The notes under the pieces: model-generated
Told to the model about the DNA's origin: nothing
Databases searched by the model: none
The model's input: only the letters and a program-made list of their open reading frames with translations
Made by a program: the position numbers and the translations under genes
Part shown: piece after piece, positions 1 to 11,181 of the stretch
Layout: the number at the start of each line of letters is the position of its first letter
Numbering within the stretch: position 1 is the stretch's first letter
Origin: Triplophysa rosa
Lineage: Eukaryota; Chordata; Actinopteri; Cypriniformes; Nemacheilidae
Direction: 5' to 3'
DNA length: 64,000 bases
NCBI RefSeq assembly: GCF_024868665.1
Contig: NC_079895.1
Span: forward strand, 9,008,569 to 9,072,568

Positions 1-299
1 GTAGATCCTAAGTCACTGAAATCTTTTGAAAATGTAAACGTTGTTGTGCTGTCCATCCAAACAAACTGCAGCTGCTCTGTGTTTATTGTGCAGTCTCGCC
101 CTCCACAGTACTGTGGCGCTGTTGGCCCAATGTCTCAGCGTCAAGGCATGTGCCATGTGGCGCTTTCGTTAGTATGTGTGTTTAACTTTTTCCAGCTCTG
201 CGCAGACCGATCACCTTATGACAAAACGCATGCGGACTTAGAATAACATCTCTAAAGCATACAGAGCAGTCAGTTCACAAATAGCTCTCACTGTGCTTT

Positions 300-432
300 G
301 ATGTCGCCGATCCGTCTGCGATCAAACATCAGTGGCGCGAGTGTTCACCGGTGTTGTTCCGCTCGCGCGACAGGCGGGAATTCAAAATAACGGATCGCAA
401 CAACCTCTCGACTGTCCCATTGGATGTAAGTA
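300..432 (+). promoter_or_regulatory. CpG-rich promoter-like stretch with a consensus splice donor (left arm)
   Basis: This stretch is rich in CpG (GCTCGCGCGACAGGCGGG near 361) and is followed by a strong donor-like ATGTAAGTAG at about 424. It resembles a non-coding first exon pointing towards the palindrome centre. No downstream coding exon is recognisable. The mirror copy lies near 6438-6570 on the other strand with small differences. It could be the promoter of the hAT-like element or of a lost gene. Confidence 0.3.
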
Positions 433-1014
433 GTCAAAATATATAAATAACTTAAATATACTAACTATATACTATTTATATAAATGTATACTCTGACACG
501 TCTAATTGTATGGCCGCTTTTGGCTGTTTAAACCATTTATTTACACAGTGTAGGCAGCGCATGTTTTAGCCGAGATGCTAACGAATATAAGTTAAGATGA
601 AGCTTGTGGGGCTAACGTTAAATGGGTAACGTTAGTGTTAAATGACAAACAATGACGTTTAGACACTTTTAGCTATTATGTTCACTTTTAGTGAATGTAT
701 AGCTCTTTTTTAACTTATTGATGTTTGTGTTGAATGGTTTTCCCACCCATGTTACATAAATTGTCTGTAATTAAATATTTTTATCATTCAGTTCTGTTTT
801 TATCCTTTTAACTCAGAATTTTCAGTATTTAACAGTTGAGCAGCAAAAAAATGTAAGTATTATATGTATTATGATATTTTCATTATTATGTTATTTGTTA
901 TATTTGCACACGTAAAAATACTCATTGACAATGGAAAATCTGAATAAAGTGGATTATTTCAGTTGTTACTATAAATAACCTATTGTACTCCTTAACCATA
1001 GACCAAAACAGTGA

Positions 1015-1480
1015 CTTCCAGGTAGGGCAGTATTAAGACCTCCATGGGCCCCGGGGCTATGAATCACCACAGGCCCCCCATAGAACGTGGAACGCATCTC
1101 TGCGCTTAAAAATGCGAATTCAGCGCTCAGGAATGTCTTTTAAAGGCACAAAGCAGAACGAGAAGGTCTCGAGACTATTTATAACAAAACAAAACAGTTG
1201 CTGTACGAACTATATGGCAAGAAATAATAATTAACGACTTACACAAAGAGATCAACATGAGTCATGACAAAAACCTTACTTCAAGCATTCAAAATAACGG
1301 CTGTCAATTCTATAATATTCCAATAAAAAATCAGTTTATCTTAAAAAGTTTTTTCCTGCTTTTGATGTAGGAAAAGTGCGTGATAATGCAGTAGGGATTC
1401 AATCTTCAGCTGGCTGGCAGGAGCTGCCACGTGACCCGGCACTCCCGCCACTGGCAGGTCACGTGACCCGGCACTCAGCT
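1015..1480 (+). mobile_element. hAT-type transposon terminus (left arm)
   Basis: At 1023 a terminus reading TAGGGCAGTATTAAGACC starts; the mirror copy has the better form CAGGGCCGTATTAAGACC. CAGGG ends are typical of hAT elements. It is preceded by CTTCCAGG (1015-1022). Inward, at about 1395-1475, lies a subrepeat (cttcagctggctggcagg, then ggtcacgtgacccgg) that recurs next to the hAT transposase remnant at 14.9-15.1 kb, which links the two as one family. No transposase frame is visible here. Confidence 0.55.
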
Positions 1481-2073
1481 AAACAGAGCCAGAAGATACA
1501 GACTTTCACGCGTTCTCGCAGCTCTTATGAATACAAATTAAATATTTTTTTATTTTGCATTTGTTCGTATGGTTATCTTCTTGTGCATGCACAACATTTT
1601 GTGTGGAGTTTTTGGATTTTAAAGCGCTCAAAGTACGGTGAGAACAACTGGCAGGTGGCAGTTGCACTGTCAGCTAAAAAACCACTGGCTTTCACGCGTT
1701 CCCACAGCTCTCCTGCATAGAAATTATTTATTCTGCATGCATGAATGCTTGCACTACAGGCTTCCTGCTAAGAAGAAATGTCAGATAAAAATTGTTGAGA
1801 CTTCTACAGTGTAACAGTTCATTGGTCAAAACACAGTTCTTTGAAACTATGAAATTTAAAAAGTGCGTTAAGTGTTCGTGATATTTTTACCGGACTGTAG
1901 TTTTATGACATAATAAAATATGTTATTGCTGTGAATGTAAATATTTTATCTGGTCCATTAAGATTATGCTATAGGCATTAAAATAGTCTGTTAAAAATGT
2001 TTGTTTTTTTGCTAAAATTATTGGCCGTGTCTCACTATTTTACTTGGGTTATACATTTTTGTTAAATAATGTT

Positions 2074-2205
2074 TCTGTGGCTCAGTGATAAGAGCATTGC
2101 ATTAGCATCGGAAAAGTTTGTGGGTTCGANTTGCAAGGGAATACTAATGCTTGAATGCAATGTCACTTTGGATAAAAGCGTCTGCCAAATGAATAAATGT
2201 AAATT
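2074..2205 (+). repeat. tRNA-derived SINE, left palindrome arm
   Basis: A box-A-like tggctcagtg and box-B-like gggttcga (with one N at 2130) are followed by the LINE-like tail ctttggataaaagcgtctgc and AT-rich aaatgtaaat. This order is that of fish tRNA-derived SINEs with an L2-clade-like tail. It is the same family as the copies at 4664, 15264 and 27651. The mirror copy lacks one A in box A and has no ambiguous base. Confidence 0.8.
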
Positions 2206-3019
2206 TAACAATCTGCTTTATATTTTTATTTATGTAAATGGCTGTACATATTACTACTATTGTGTTGTTGTTTTTTTTGTTGTCAAAAAATTGAACTAAA
2301 CTATAAACAACACAGGCCTATTAATTGCAGCTATTCTCCAAATATAATCAACAAATGCGTTTTCCGTTCGCTCTACGTGAGCTTAAAGTAGCTTCTTTTG
2401 TTCTAAAAAAAACTTTGTGTCCTTTTACCAACACACTGCATGCTTTCGATTCAGAAACTTGGGATATTGTAAGCTTGTTGTGGATATATCTTATTTTAAG
2501 TAATAGCTAGGGTACAACAAGTATTAGGCTATACATCCCGTACCTTATAATTCCATTGCTTTTTGTATACGTTGGTTTTCTTTACTGTGCACTCTAAAAA
2601 TGGTTGTTAAAACAGACACACAAACAGACACACATTTACTGCGTTATTTTTGTGACAAAACAAATTGTGTTACTTTAACCTAACGTTTTTTCACAAAGGA
2701 TAAAACTTTGTTCTAATTGCAACCGCTGTTGGCGGTTTAAATTAATTAATAAAGAATATATTTTCCTGTAAAACTTATTTTTCATCATTTTAAAACATCC
2801 ATATAATAACCCAAACTAGTTTTTCATTATTTTTTTCTCAGCATTTCTCTCATTGTTTCTGAACCATCTCCAGTGCAGCCTTGATTATCAATGGCAGGTG
2901 CCAGTGTATAAATATTGAACACGATTAATAAAATCTTAAGAGTGCTTTTCCACAATCGTGCCGGACCGTTCTCGTTGCTTTGCTTAATCGCTCAACTGCT
3001 TTGGGCCAGCCTGTATGTA

Positions 3020-3852
3020 CAGTGAGGGAAATAAGTATTTGATCCCCTGCTGATTTTGTAAGTTTGCCTACTTACAAACAAATGAAGGGTCTATAATTTT
3101 TATGGTGGGTTTATTTTAACTGATAGACACAGAATATTAAAAAAAATCAGGGGAAAAAAATGTTATATAAAGGTTATAAATTGATTTGCATTTCAGTCAG
3201 TGAAATAAGTATTTGATCCCCAAGCAAAACATAACTTTGTACTTTGTGGAGAAACCCTTGTTGGCAAGCACAGAGGTCAGACATTTCTGATAGTTGGTCA
3301 CCAGGTTTGCACATGTGTCCGGATACATTTAGTCCACTCCTCTGTCAATCTTTAAGGTTTCTTGGCTGTCGCTCAGCAAATTGGAGTTTTAGCCTCCTTA
3401 CAAGAGTATCTCTCTCTTTCCTCCTCCTCCCTGTGTTGGGGGGGGGGGGGGGGGGGGGTGAGACGATACCTCTGTGAAGGAGGCTAAAACTCCAATTTGC
3501 TGAGCGACAGCCAAGAAACCTTAAAGATTGACAGAGGAGTGGACTAAATGTATCCGGACACATGTGCAAACCTGGTGACCACTATCAGAAATGTCTGACC
3601 TCTGTGCTTGCCAACAAGGGTTTCTCCACAAAGTACAAAGTTATGTTTTGCTTGGGGATCAAATACTTATTTCACTGACTGAAATGCAAATCAATTTATA
3701 ACCTTTATATAACATTTTTTTCCCCTGATTTTTTTAATATTCGGTCTATCAGTTAAAATAAACCCACCATAAAAATTATAGACCCTTCATTTGTTTGTAA
3801 GTAGGCAAACTTACAAAATCAGCAGGGGATCAAATACTTATTTCCCTCACTG
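3020..3852. mobile_element. Two head-to-head Tc1 3' halves forming the palindrome centre
   Basis: Termini CAGTGAGGGAAATAAGTATT at 3020 and its reverse complement ending at 3852 are each next to TA, as for Tc1/mariner. In each half the strand pointing away from the centre encodes the C-terminal Tc1 transposase motif RLKLQFAERQPRNLKD followed by decayed sequence. Both 5' halves, with the catalytic domain, are missing. The junction (about 3400-3475) holds TC-rich sequence and 21 G. This is therefore not a normal Tc1 with short terminal repeats but a fold-back of one 3' half. Confidence 0.75.
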
Positions 3853-4663
3853 TACATACAGGCTGGCCCAAAGCAGTTGAGCGATTAAGCAAAGCAACGA
3901 GAACGGTCCGGCACGATTGTGGAAAAGCACTCTTAAGATTTTATTAATCGTGTTCAATATTTATACACTGGCACCTGCCATTGATAATCAAGGCTGCACT
4001 GGAGATGGTTCAGAAACAATGAGAGAAATGCTGAGAAAAAAATAATGAAAAACTAGTTTGGGTTATTATATGGATGTTTTAAAATGATGAAAAATAAGTT
4101 TTACAGGAAAATATATTCTTTATTAATTAATTTAAACCGCCAACAGCGGTTGCAATTAGAACAAAGTTTTATCCTTTGTGAAAAAACGTTAGGTTAAAGT
4201 AACACAATTTGTTTTGTCACAAAAATAACGCAGTAAATGTGTGTCTGTTTGTGTGTCTGTTTTAACAACCATTTTTAGAGTGCACAGTAAAGAAAACCAA
4301 CGTATACAAAAAGCAATGGAATTATAAGGTACGGGATGTATAGCCTAATACTTGTTGTACCCTAGCTATTACTTAAAATAAGATATATCCACAACAAGCT
4401 TACAATATCCCAAGTTTCTGAATCGAAAGCATGCAGTGTGTTGGTAAAAGGACACAAAGTTTTTTTTAGAACAAAAGAAGCTACTTTAAGCTCACGTAGA
4501 GCGAACGGAAAACGCATTTGTTGATTATATTTGGAGAATAGCTGCAATTAATAGGCCTGTGTTGTTTATAGTTTAGTTCAATTTTTTGACAACAAAAAAA
4601 ACAACAACACAATAGTAGTAATATGTACAGCCATTTACATAAATAAAAATATAAAGCAGATTG

Positions 4664-4797
4664 TTAAATTTACATTTATTCATTTGGCAGACGCTTTTAT
4701 CCAAAGTGACATTGCATTCAAGCATTAGTATTCCCTTGCAATCGAACCCACAAACTTTTCCGATGCTAATGCAATGCTCTATCACTGAGCCACAGAA
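4664..4797 (-). repeat. tRNA-derived SINE, right palindrome arm
   Basis: This is the mirror copy of the SINE at 2074. The tail aaatttacatttattc and the agacgcttttatccaaagtg block precede the box B and box A complements. It is part of the palindrome and not an independent insertion. Confidence 0.8.
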
Positions 4798-5394
4798 ACA
4801 TTATTTAACAAAAATGTATAACCCAAGTAAAATAGTGAGACACGGCCAATAATTTTAGCAAAAAACAAACATTTTTAACAGACTATTTTAATGCCTATAG
4901 CATAATCTTAATGGACCAGATAAAATATTTACATTCACAGCAATAACATATTTTATTATGTCATAAAACTACAGTCCGGTAAAAACGAACACTTAACGCA
5001 CTTTTTAAATTTCATAGTTTCAAAGAACTGTGTTTTGACCAATGAACTGTTACACTGTAGAAGTCTCAACAATTTTTATCTGACATTTCTTCTTAGCAGG
5101 AAGCCTGTAGTGCAAGCATTCATGCATGCAGAATAAATAATTTCTATGCAGGAGAGCTGTGGGAACGTGTGAAAGCCAGTGGTTTTTTAGCTGACAGTGC
5201 AACTGCCACCTGCCAGTTGTTCTCACCGTACTTTGAGTGCTTTAAAATGCAAAAATTCCACACAAAATGCTGTGCATGCACAAGAAGACATCCATACGAA
5301 CAAATGCAGAATAAAAAAATATTTAATTTGTATTTATAAGAGCTGCGAGAACGCGTTAAAGTCTGCATCTTCTGGCTCTGTTTAGCTGAGTGCC

Positions 5395-5851
5395 GGGCCA
5401 TGGTACCTGCCAGTGTCGGGAGTGCCGGGTCACGTGGCAGACTCCTGCCAGCCAGCTGAAGATTGAAACCCTACTGCATTATCACGCACTTTTCCTACAT
5501 CAAAAGCAGGAAAAAACTTTTTAAGATAAACTGATTTTTTTATTGGAATATTATAGAATTGACAGCCGTTATTTTGAATGCTTGAAGTAAGGTTTTTGTC
5601 ATGACTCATGTTGATCTCTTTGTGTAAGTCGTTAATTATTATTTCTTGCCATATAGTTCGTACAGCAACTGTTTTGTTTTGTTATAAATAGTCTCGAGAC
5701 CTTCTCGTTCTGCTTTGTGCCTTTAAAAGACATTCCTGAGCGCTGAATTCGCATTTTTAAGCGCAGAGATGCGTTCCACGTTCTATGGGGGGCCTGTGGT
5801 GATTCATAGCCCCGGGCCCCATGGAGGTCTTAATACGGCCCTGCCTGGAAG
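5395..5851 (-). mobile_element. hAT-type transposon terminus (right arm)
   Basis: This is the mirror copy of the terminus at 1023: the element edge CAGGGCCGTATTAAGACC reads on the minus strand from 5843. The flank is CCTGGAAG on the plus strand, the reverse complement of the left flank. The two flanks are thus inverted copies rather than a direct target-site duplication, so the two arm termini are not the two ends of one simple insertion. Confidence 0.5.
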
Positions 5852-6868
5852 TCACTGTTTTGGTCTATGGTTAAGGAGTACAATAGGCTATTTATAGCAA
5901 CAACTGTAATAATCCACTTTATTCAGATTTTCCATTGTCAATGAGTATTTTTACATGTGCAAATATAACAAATAACATAATAATGAAAATATCACAATAA
6001 ATATAATACTTACATTTTTTTGCTGCTCAACTGGAAAATACTGAAAATTCTGAGTTAAAAGGATAAAAACAGAACTGAATGATAAAAATATTTAATTACA
6101 GACAATTTATGTAACATGGGTGGGAAAACCATTCAACACAAACATCAATAAGTTAAAAAAGAGCTATACATTCACTAAAAGTGAACATAATAGCTAAAAG
6201 TGGCTAAAAGTCATTGTTTGTCATTTAACACTAACGTTACCCATTTAACGTTAGCCCCACAAGCTTCATCTTAACTTATATTCGTTAGCATCTCGGCTAA
6301 AACATGCGCTGCCTACACTGTGTAAATAAATGGTTTAAACAGCCAAAAGCGGCCATACAATTAGACGTGTCAGAGTATACATTTATATAAATAGTATATA
6401 GTTAGTATATTTAAGTTATTTATATATTTTGACTTTACTTACATCCAATGGGACAGTCGAGAGGTTGTTGCGATCCGTTATTTTGAATTCCCGCCTGTCG
6501 CGCGAGCGGAACAACACCGGTGAACACTCGTGCCACTGATGTTTGATCGCAGACGGATCGGCGACATCAAAGCACAGTGAGAGCTATTTGTGAACTGACT
6601 GCTCTGTATGCTTTAGAGATGTTATTCTAAGTCCGCATGCTTTTTGTCATAAGGTGATCGGTCTGCGCAGAGCTGGAAAAAGTTAAACACACATACTAAC
6701 GAAAGCGCCACATGGCACATGCCTTGACGCTGCGACATTGGGCCAACAGCGCCACAGTACTGTGGAGGGCGAGACTGCACAATAAACACACAGAGCAGCT
6801 GCAGTTTGTTTGGATGGAAAGCACAACAACGTTTACATTTTCAAAAGATTTCAGTGACTTAGGATCTA

Positions 6869-8760
6869 CTTATAGAATAAAAATGTTTATTTATAATATA
6901 TTAATATAATTAATCATATAATACAAATAGTAAGAAATATAAAATAATCAAAAAGCTTGCTGAAATTTTTCTAAATAACATTTAGCCTTTTCTAATCATG
7001 TGCATGATTTTAAAATGTGTGTTCACTTAGCAGGGGCCAAAAACCAAACTTTGGACTATTCTTATTCTCATAAAACATCAAAATGATCAGACACTAAAAA
7101 TCCCTATTTCATGCAGAATTTTGTGGGGTTCCTCTAGATACTGTCTTGTACAAGAGAGATTCTCCAGGAACCACTTACAAGTTTACAGATCTTACAAGAA
7201 CCATTTTTTAGAATTTGAGTTCCTTCAATAACCCGCAAAGCACTTTGAGGTCCCAGTGTAGTGAAAAGGTGACTCCAGAACTTCACAACTGAATATGGGG
7301 TTATTCAAGAATCTTCTAGGTTCCTGGAAGAACCACAAAGACTATAGATGGTTCCACCATAACCCTTTATTGAGAAAAAGAGCTCTGGAGCACTTAAAAT
7401 ACAGTTTAAGGTTCTTTGAGTACACAACAGGATATTTGAGGCACCTTTTATTTTTACTGTGTAGGCTATATGAATGACATTTTTGTTATGCTTGATAATA
7501 TTATTCACATTATGCTTAAATATAAACTCTTAGCCATATAGAAGTTTTTTTATATGACTTGATATTGAACTAAGCTCCAATTGATTTTTCATTTTAAATA
7601 AAGTAACATTTAAACATCTTTAATGTTTAGTGTTGTCTTTTTAAATGAATTTTATGTATGGTTAAATAATAAAGGAACAAATCTTAACTCCAGTCTTAAG
7701 GTGCTTTCCTCTTTTAGTCAGGTGACTAAATTACACTCTTTCTACTCTTTACATTGGACAGAGACCACCACATCAGCCTGAGGTCTCGTCTGCAAAATAC
7801 AAAAAAGCTTTTGAGTAGTAGTCAGTTGTTTGCCTCAGATGGGCTGTTGGGGTCAAGCCCTATTCATGCAGACATTGTTAAACTGAGAGGCTTTGTGTTA
7901 TTCATGTTGCTTGTGCATGTAGCATTCATCCACATCACTGTAGACTGACTGGGAGAATTTAAAAAAAATAACTTTTTTTGTCTAATGCAACTGGTTGTTA
8001 TAAGGGCTATATTTTGATGTCTTCAAAACAGATTTTCAAAACAGAAACAGGTTTTGATTTACTATTTGTGTAAAAATACTGCAAGAGTTCTGTATACAGA
8101 ATAAAATACCTGAATGACCTACTAAATTTGTCAAATTGTGAAGTAGGCCTACAGCAAGAGCATTCCTGAAAAACACTATATTCTACAATGTAATGTGCTC
8201 GACTTGACCTTTGATTTTCAATGAATGATCCTAAAGTATTAATAGCCTCTATCATTTATTATAGTTGGATCATGAGAAAAAGTATAGTTAAACAGCATAA
8301 TAGCCATTTTGTATTGAGGAATAGGCCTAATGTTTTTTTTTGTCTCACTCACTATTAGCATAGGCTACATTAACATAATAGGCAGTTTACAGTGTATAGC
8401 ACAATATCAGTCCATATTGCTACATACATTTTAAACAACACTATTCTGTATGTACACAGAGCTGTTGCCCAAACTTATGGGTCAGGGGACAAAATCCAGT
8501 TGCAATAATAATGTTCGATTTTTTAAAGTGCAATGATTTTATCAATATATAGATTTTGTTTTTTTGTTGTTGTTGTTGTTGATTCATTAGCTTTCAAGCA
8601 TCCAGCCAGTCTTAAAAGCACAAATCATGTCATGTACAACCGGTTTGAGCACTGCTTCCTTTTTATCGCAGTAGGCTACAATTGAAGTGTGCAGTAAGTA
8701 TGTTCACGGTGTCTGTTATCACAAAATCAGGTGTCAGGTAGGCGAACTGTCCCTCCAAAC
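6869..8760. other. Intergenic region with one degraded MITE
   Basis: No host coding sequence is recognisable. About 7210-7464 matches a common fish non-autonomous DNA element: it contains repeated ggttcctggaagaacc-like blocks and ends in gcaccttttatttttactgt; a relative lies at 16950-17135. The rest is AT-rich single-copy-looking DNA with a (GTT)n run near 8560. It leads into the usp9x promoter. Confidence 0.5.
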
Positions 8761-8778
8761 TACGCATGCCCAGTAGCG

Positions 8779-9094
8779 TCACGTCCAAGTCGTTCGTGCA
8801 CGGATATACTTCTCATTACTTCCATCCATAGTACGGTGACGGGTCTCTAGCAGCCTGACATAGGAGAGAGAGAGCGGCTGGAGGCAGTTAAGGGAGGGGG
8901 GCAGCAGCAGTCGATGCTGGTGACGCAGGAAAAACACCCGACAGCAGACAATAAACCAATGACCTGATCGCAAGACGGCCGTGTTATTTATAATCGAGAC
9001 AGCCAAGCGTATGCACACGGCGGAGTAAATATTTAACAGCACTTAAATGATTAAATCTGGGGTCGTATGGAGGAAAGATCCAGTTTGATTCTTG
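8779..9094 (+). promoter_or_regulatory. usp9x: usp9x promoter and non-coding first exon
   Basis: A GC-rich stretch with gcagcagcag and CpGs precedes a consensus donor CTTG/GTAAGT (exon end 9094). The transcription start cannot be fixed; 8779 is only a lower bound. An ATG at 9067 opens a frame that, after splicing to the acceptor at 11181, runs through the second exon to TAA at 11247: a predicted 30-codon upstream ORF (MEERSSLIL...). Confidence 0.5.
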
Positions 9095-11181
9095 GTAAGT
9101 GGGTTTGTGTGTGAAGCTAAGGGAAGCTAGCGGCTAATAGCAGATGAGTTGCAAGTCAGTGCTCACATAACGTTAGCTTAGCTTGAACATCTCCATTAAC
9201 GAATTTTAGGGTGTCCCGTCATTTGTCACCGCTAATATATATGCAGCCATTTCCCAGTTTATCAGCTCAGTCGCTCTGATCTTATGTTTAATGCAAATAG
9301 CATTTAAAAATAATACCTCGGATCGGGGAGGTTGCTGTGTGTTGCTAAACTGGAAACAAGTGGTTTTGACGTGGGCAGGTCGTCTGTTTTTGACACCAGT
9401 TGAATTCGTTCGTTTTTGAAGGCTGTTGGGTTTAATATTGACCTGTATGGTATTTAAAATGTGTGTTTTGACGTGTTAACAGCTTTACGTTTACTGTCAT
9501 GAGATTATTGTGTTTTGCTGGAACACAGCTGTTAGCCGTTAGCACGTTAGCCTGTAAGGTTGGGTTTAGCTGCTGTATTTACATTCAGTTTCGCTTTTAT
9601 TTTTTTGGTTGTAAAAGAATGAATGTAGAGAAATGATGTCTTTGAAAGCTATGGAGTTATATCAAGGTGTTAAGTATGGTTAGTAAGATCGATAAACCTG
9701 GTATTATTCAGATTTTGTTTGGAAGAGGAAACAGGCCTGAACTACCACAGTTTCAAACTAGGCCCAATGCATAATGGCTGTGTCTCAAAATCTGTGTGCT
9801 GCCCACCCAGACATCGTTTTTGGACACCGTGGGCGCGTTTGTAACGTTCAAAGTGGTTAAATGTCAAATCATAGTGAGCTATTTATCTAGACAGCATTTT
9901 TGGGTGCACTGATGCCGGGTTTTTTGGGGTAGCACGGTATTTTGACACATCCGATGTCACCTCTTCGTTTGTTATGCACTTTTCTGAGATTTATTTCCAC
10001 CGTCTGGATTGCTTTCCTCCCTGTACATTATAACTCTGTAAGCCACATCTTGGGCATGTAGTGGTTATTATGGTAAAAGTGAACATGTGTAATTATTACA
10101 GTGCAAGATTTTTGCAGTGTAGGCCTAATATATGTAGTCGATAGAAGTGATTTAATAGAAATTAAGCAGCAGGGGAATCTAATGCTATGTGTTTGTATAT
10201 TAACAAGGAATTTTAATTGTATGTATTCGTAATTTACTTGGAAAGTATGCACCTTATTAAGGGATTTCTTTAGTTGAATCGTTCATTTAAATTAATTTTT
10301 AAATCATTTGTTCATATCAAATAGTTAATTTGTTAAATTCGAATGTTCAGATCTTTAAAATGTATAATGTTGTTCCAGTTCAAAATGATGCAATAGACTG
10401 ACTTTAATATGGGATGCTGTCAATCAATGGCAAAGATGCTTTGTTTTATAGAATACAGATAAGTCAGTTTATTTTTTTGTCTGACTGTTTATGTTGGATG
10501 GATTTAAAATTTGTTTAGTGTGGGCTTGGTTTTGTCTTTTTTATTTTTTTTAACCACATAGAATGTTTTACTCATTACAAACAACCACAAGAAGGTACTT
10601 TCTCAATTCTGTGAGAGCATAAAAAAAAAACAATGATTTAGGGTTTGTTCAGGGGTTTTTACATACAGAAATGTTTTGTTCAAATTTTACAACCTTTGTA
10701 GAATTATTGATCATATTGTAACTTACTATACTTAGCTGCTCTTATCTTTAAAAAAAGTTAATTGTTGCAAATAATTAAATGTTTATGTAACATATCAGTA
10801 GTTTTGGTGTATGCTGTTTATACTGCTCTTTTGGCGTTGTATTTATGTACTAATCAAACCTGTTTTGTATACTATGAACAGCCTCCAGGAATCATAACAT
10901 GCCGTATAATGTAAAATAAATATAACAATAACGAGATCTGTACTAAAAATGTGTATGAATATTTTTTCCTGGTTATGTAATGCTCTACATTCACATTTGA
11001 GCTAGAAATCAACAATAAATTGCTTTGTGAGTGTGATCTCTTGAAACTATTCATAAAAGTTTGCTTGTCAAAAAGTGTGGAAACCCAGACTAAAAATACT
11101 GACATCAGTATGGTTATTTTTTCAGGTTATGCAATGGTCTCTGCAACATATCCAGTCCCCCAGGTGGTGCTTTCACTTTCA

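Larger units (their letters stand above)
1..6868. repeat. Giant inverted repeat (palindrome), arms about 3.4 kb
   Basis: The first bases of the window reappear as the reverse complement ending at 6868, and matching pairs can be followed inward to about 3400 and 3475. Coordinates of paired bases sum to about 6867-6876. Each arm carries, from outside in, a CpG-rich promoter-like stretch with a splice donor, a hAT-type terminus, a GTCACGTGAC-bearing subrepeat, a SINE copy and the 3' half of a Tc1 element. The left end may continue outside the window. The centre is a short unmatched segment with a run of 21 G. A short ORF of 61 codons occurs identically in both arms (2325-2510 and 4362-4547) and is not evidence of a gene. 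It may be a real inverted duplication or an assembly product. Confidence 0.93.

Noticed and set aside
3345..3569. Glycine/proline-rich ORFs over the poly-G run
   Set aside because: They are translation artefacts of the G run and Tc1 remnants.
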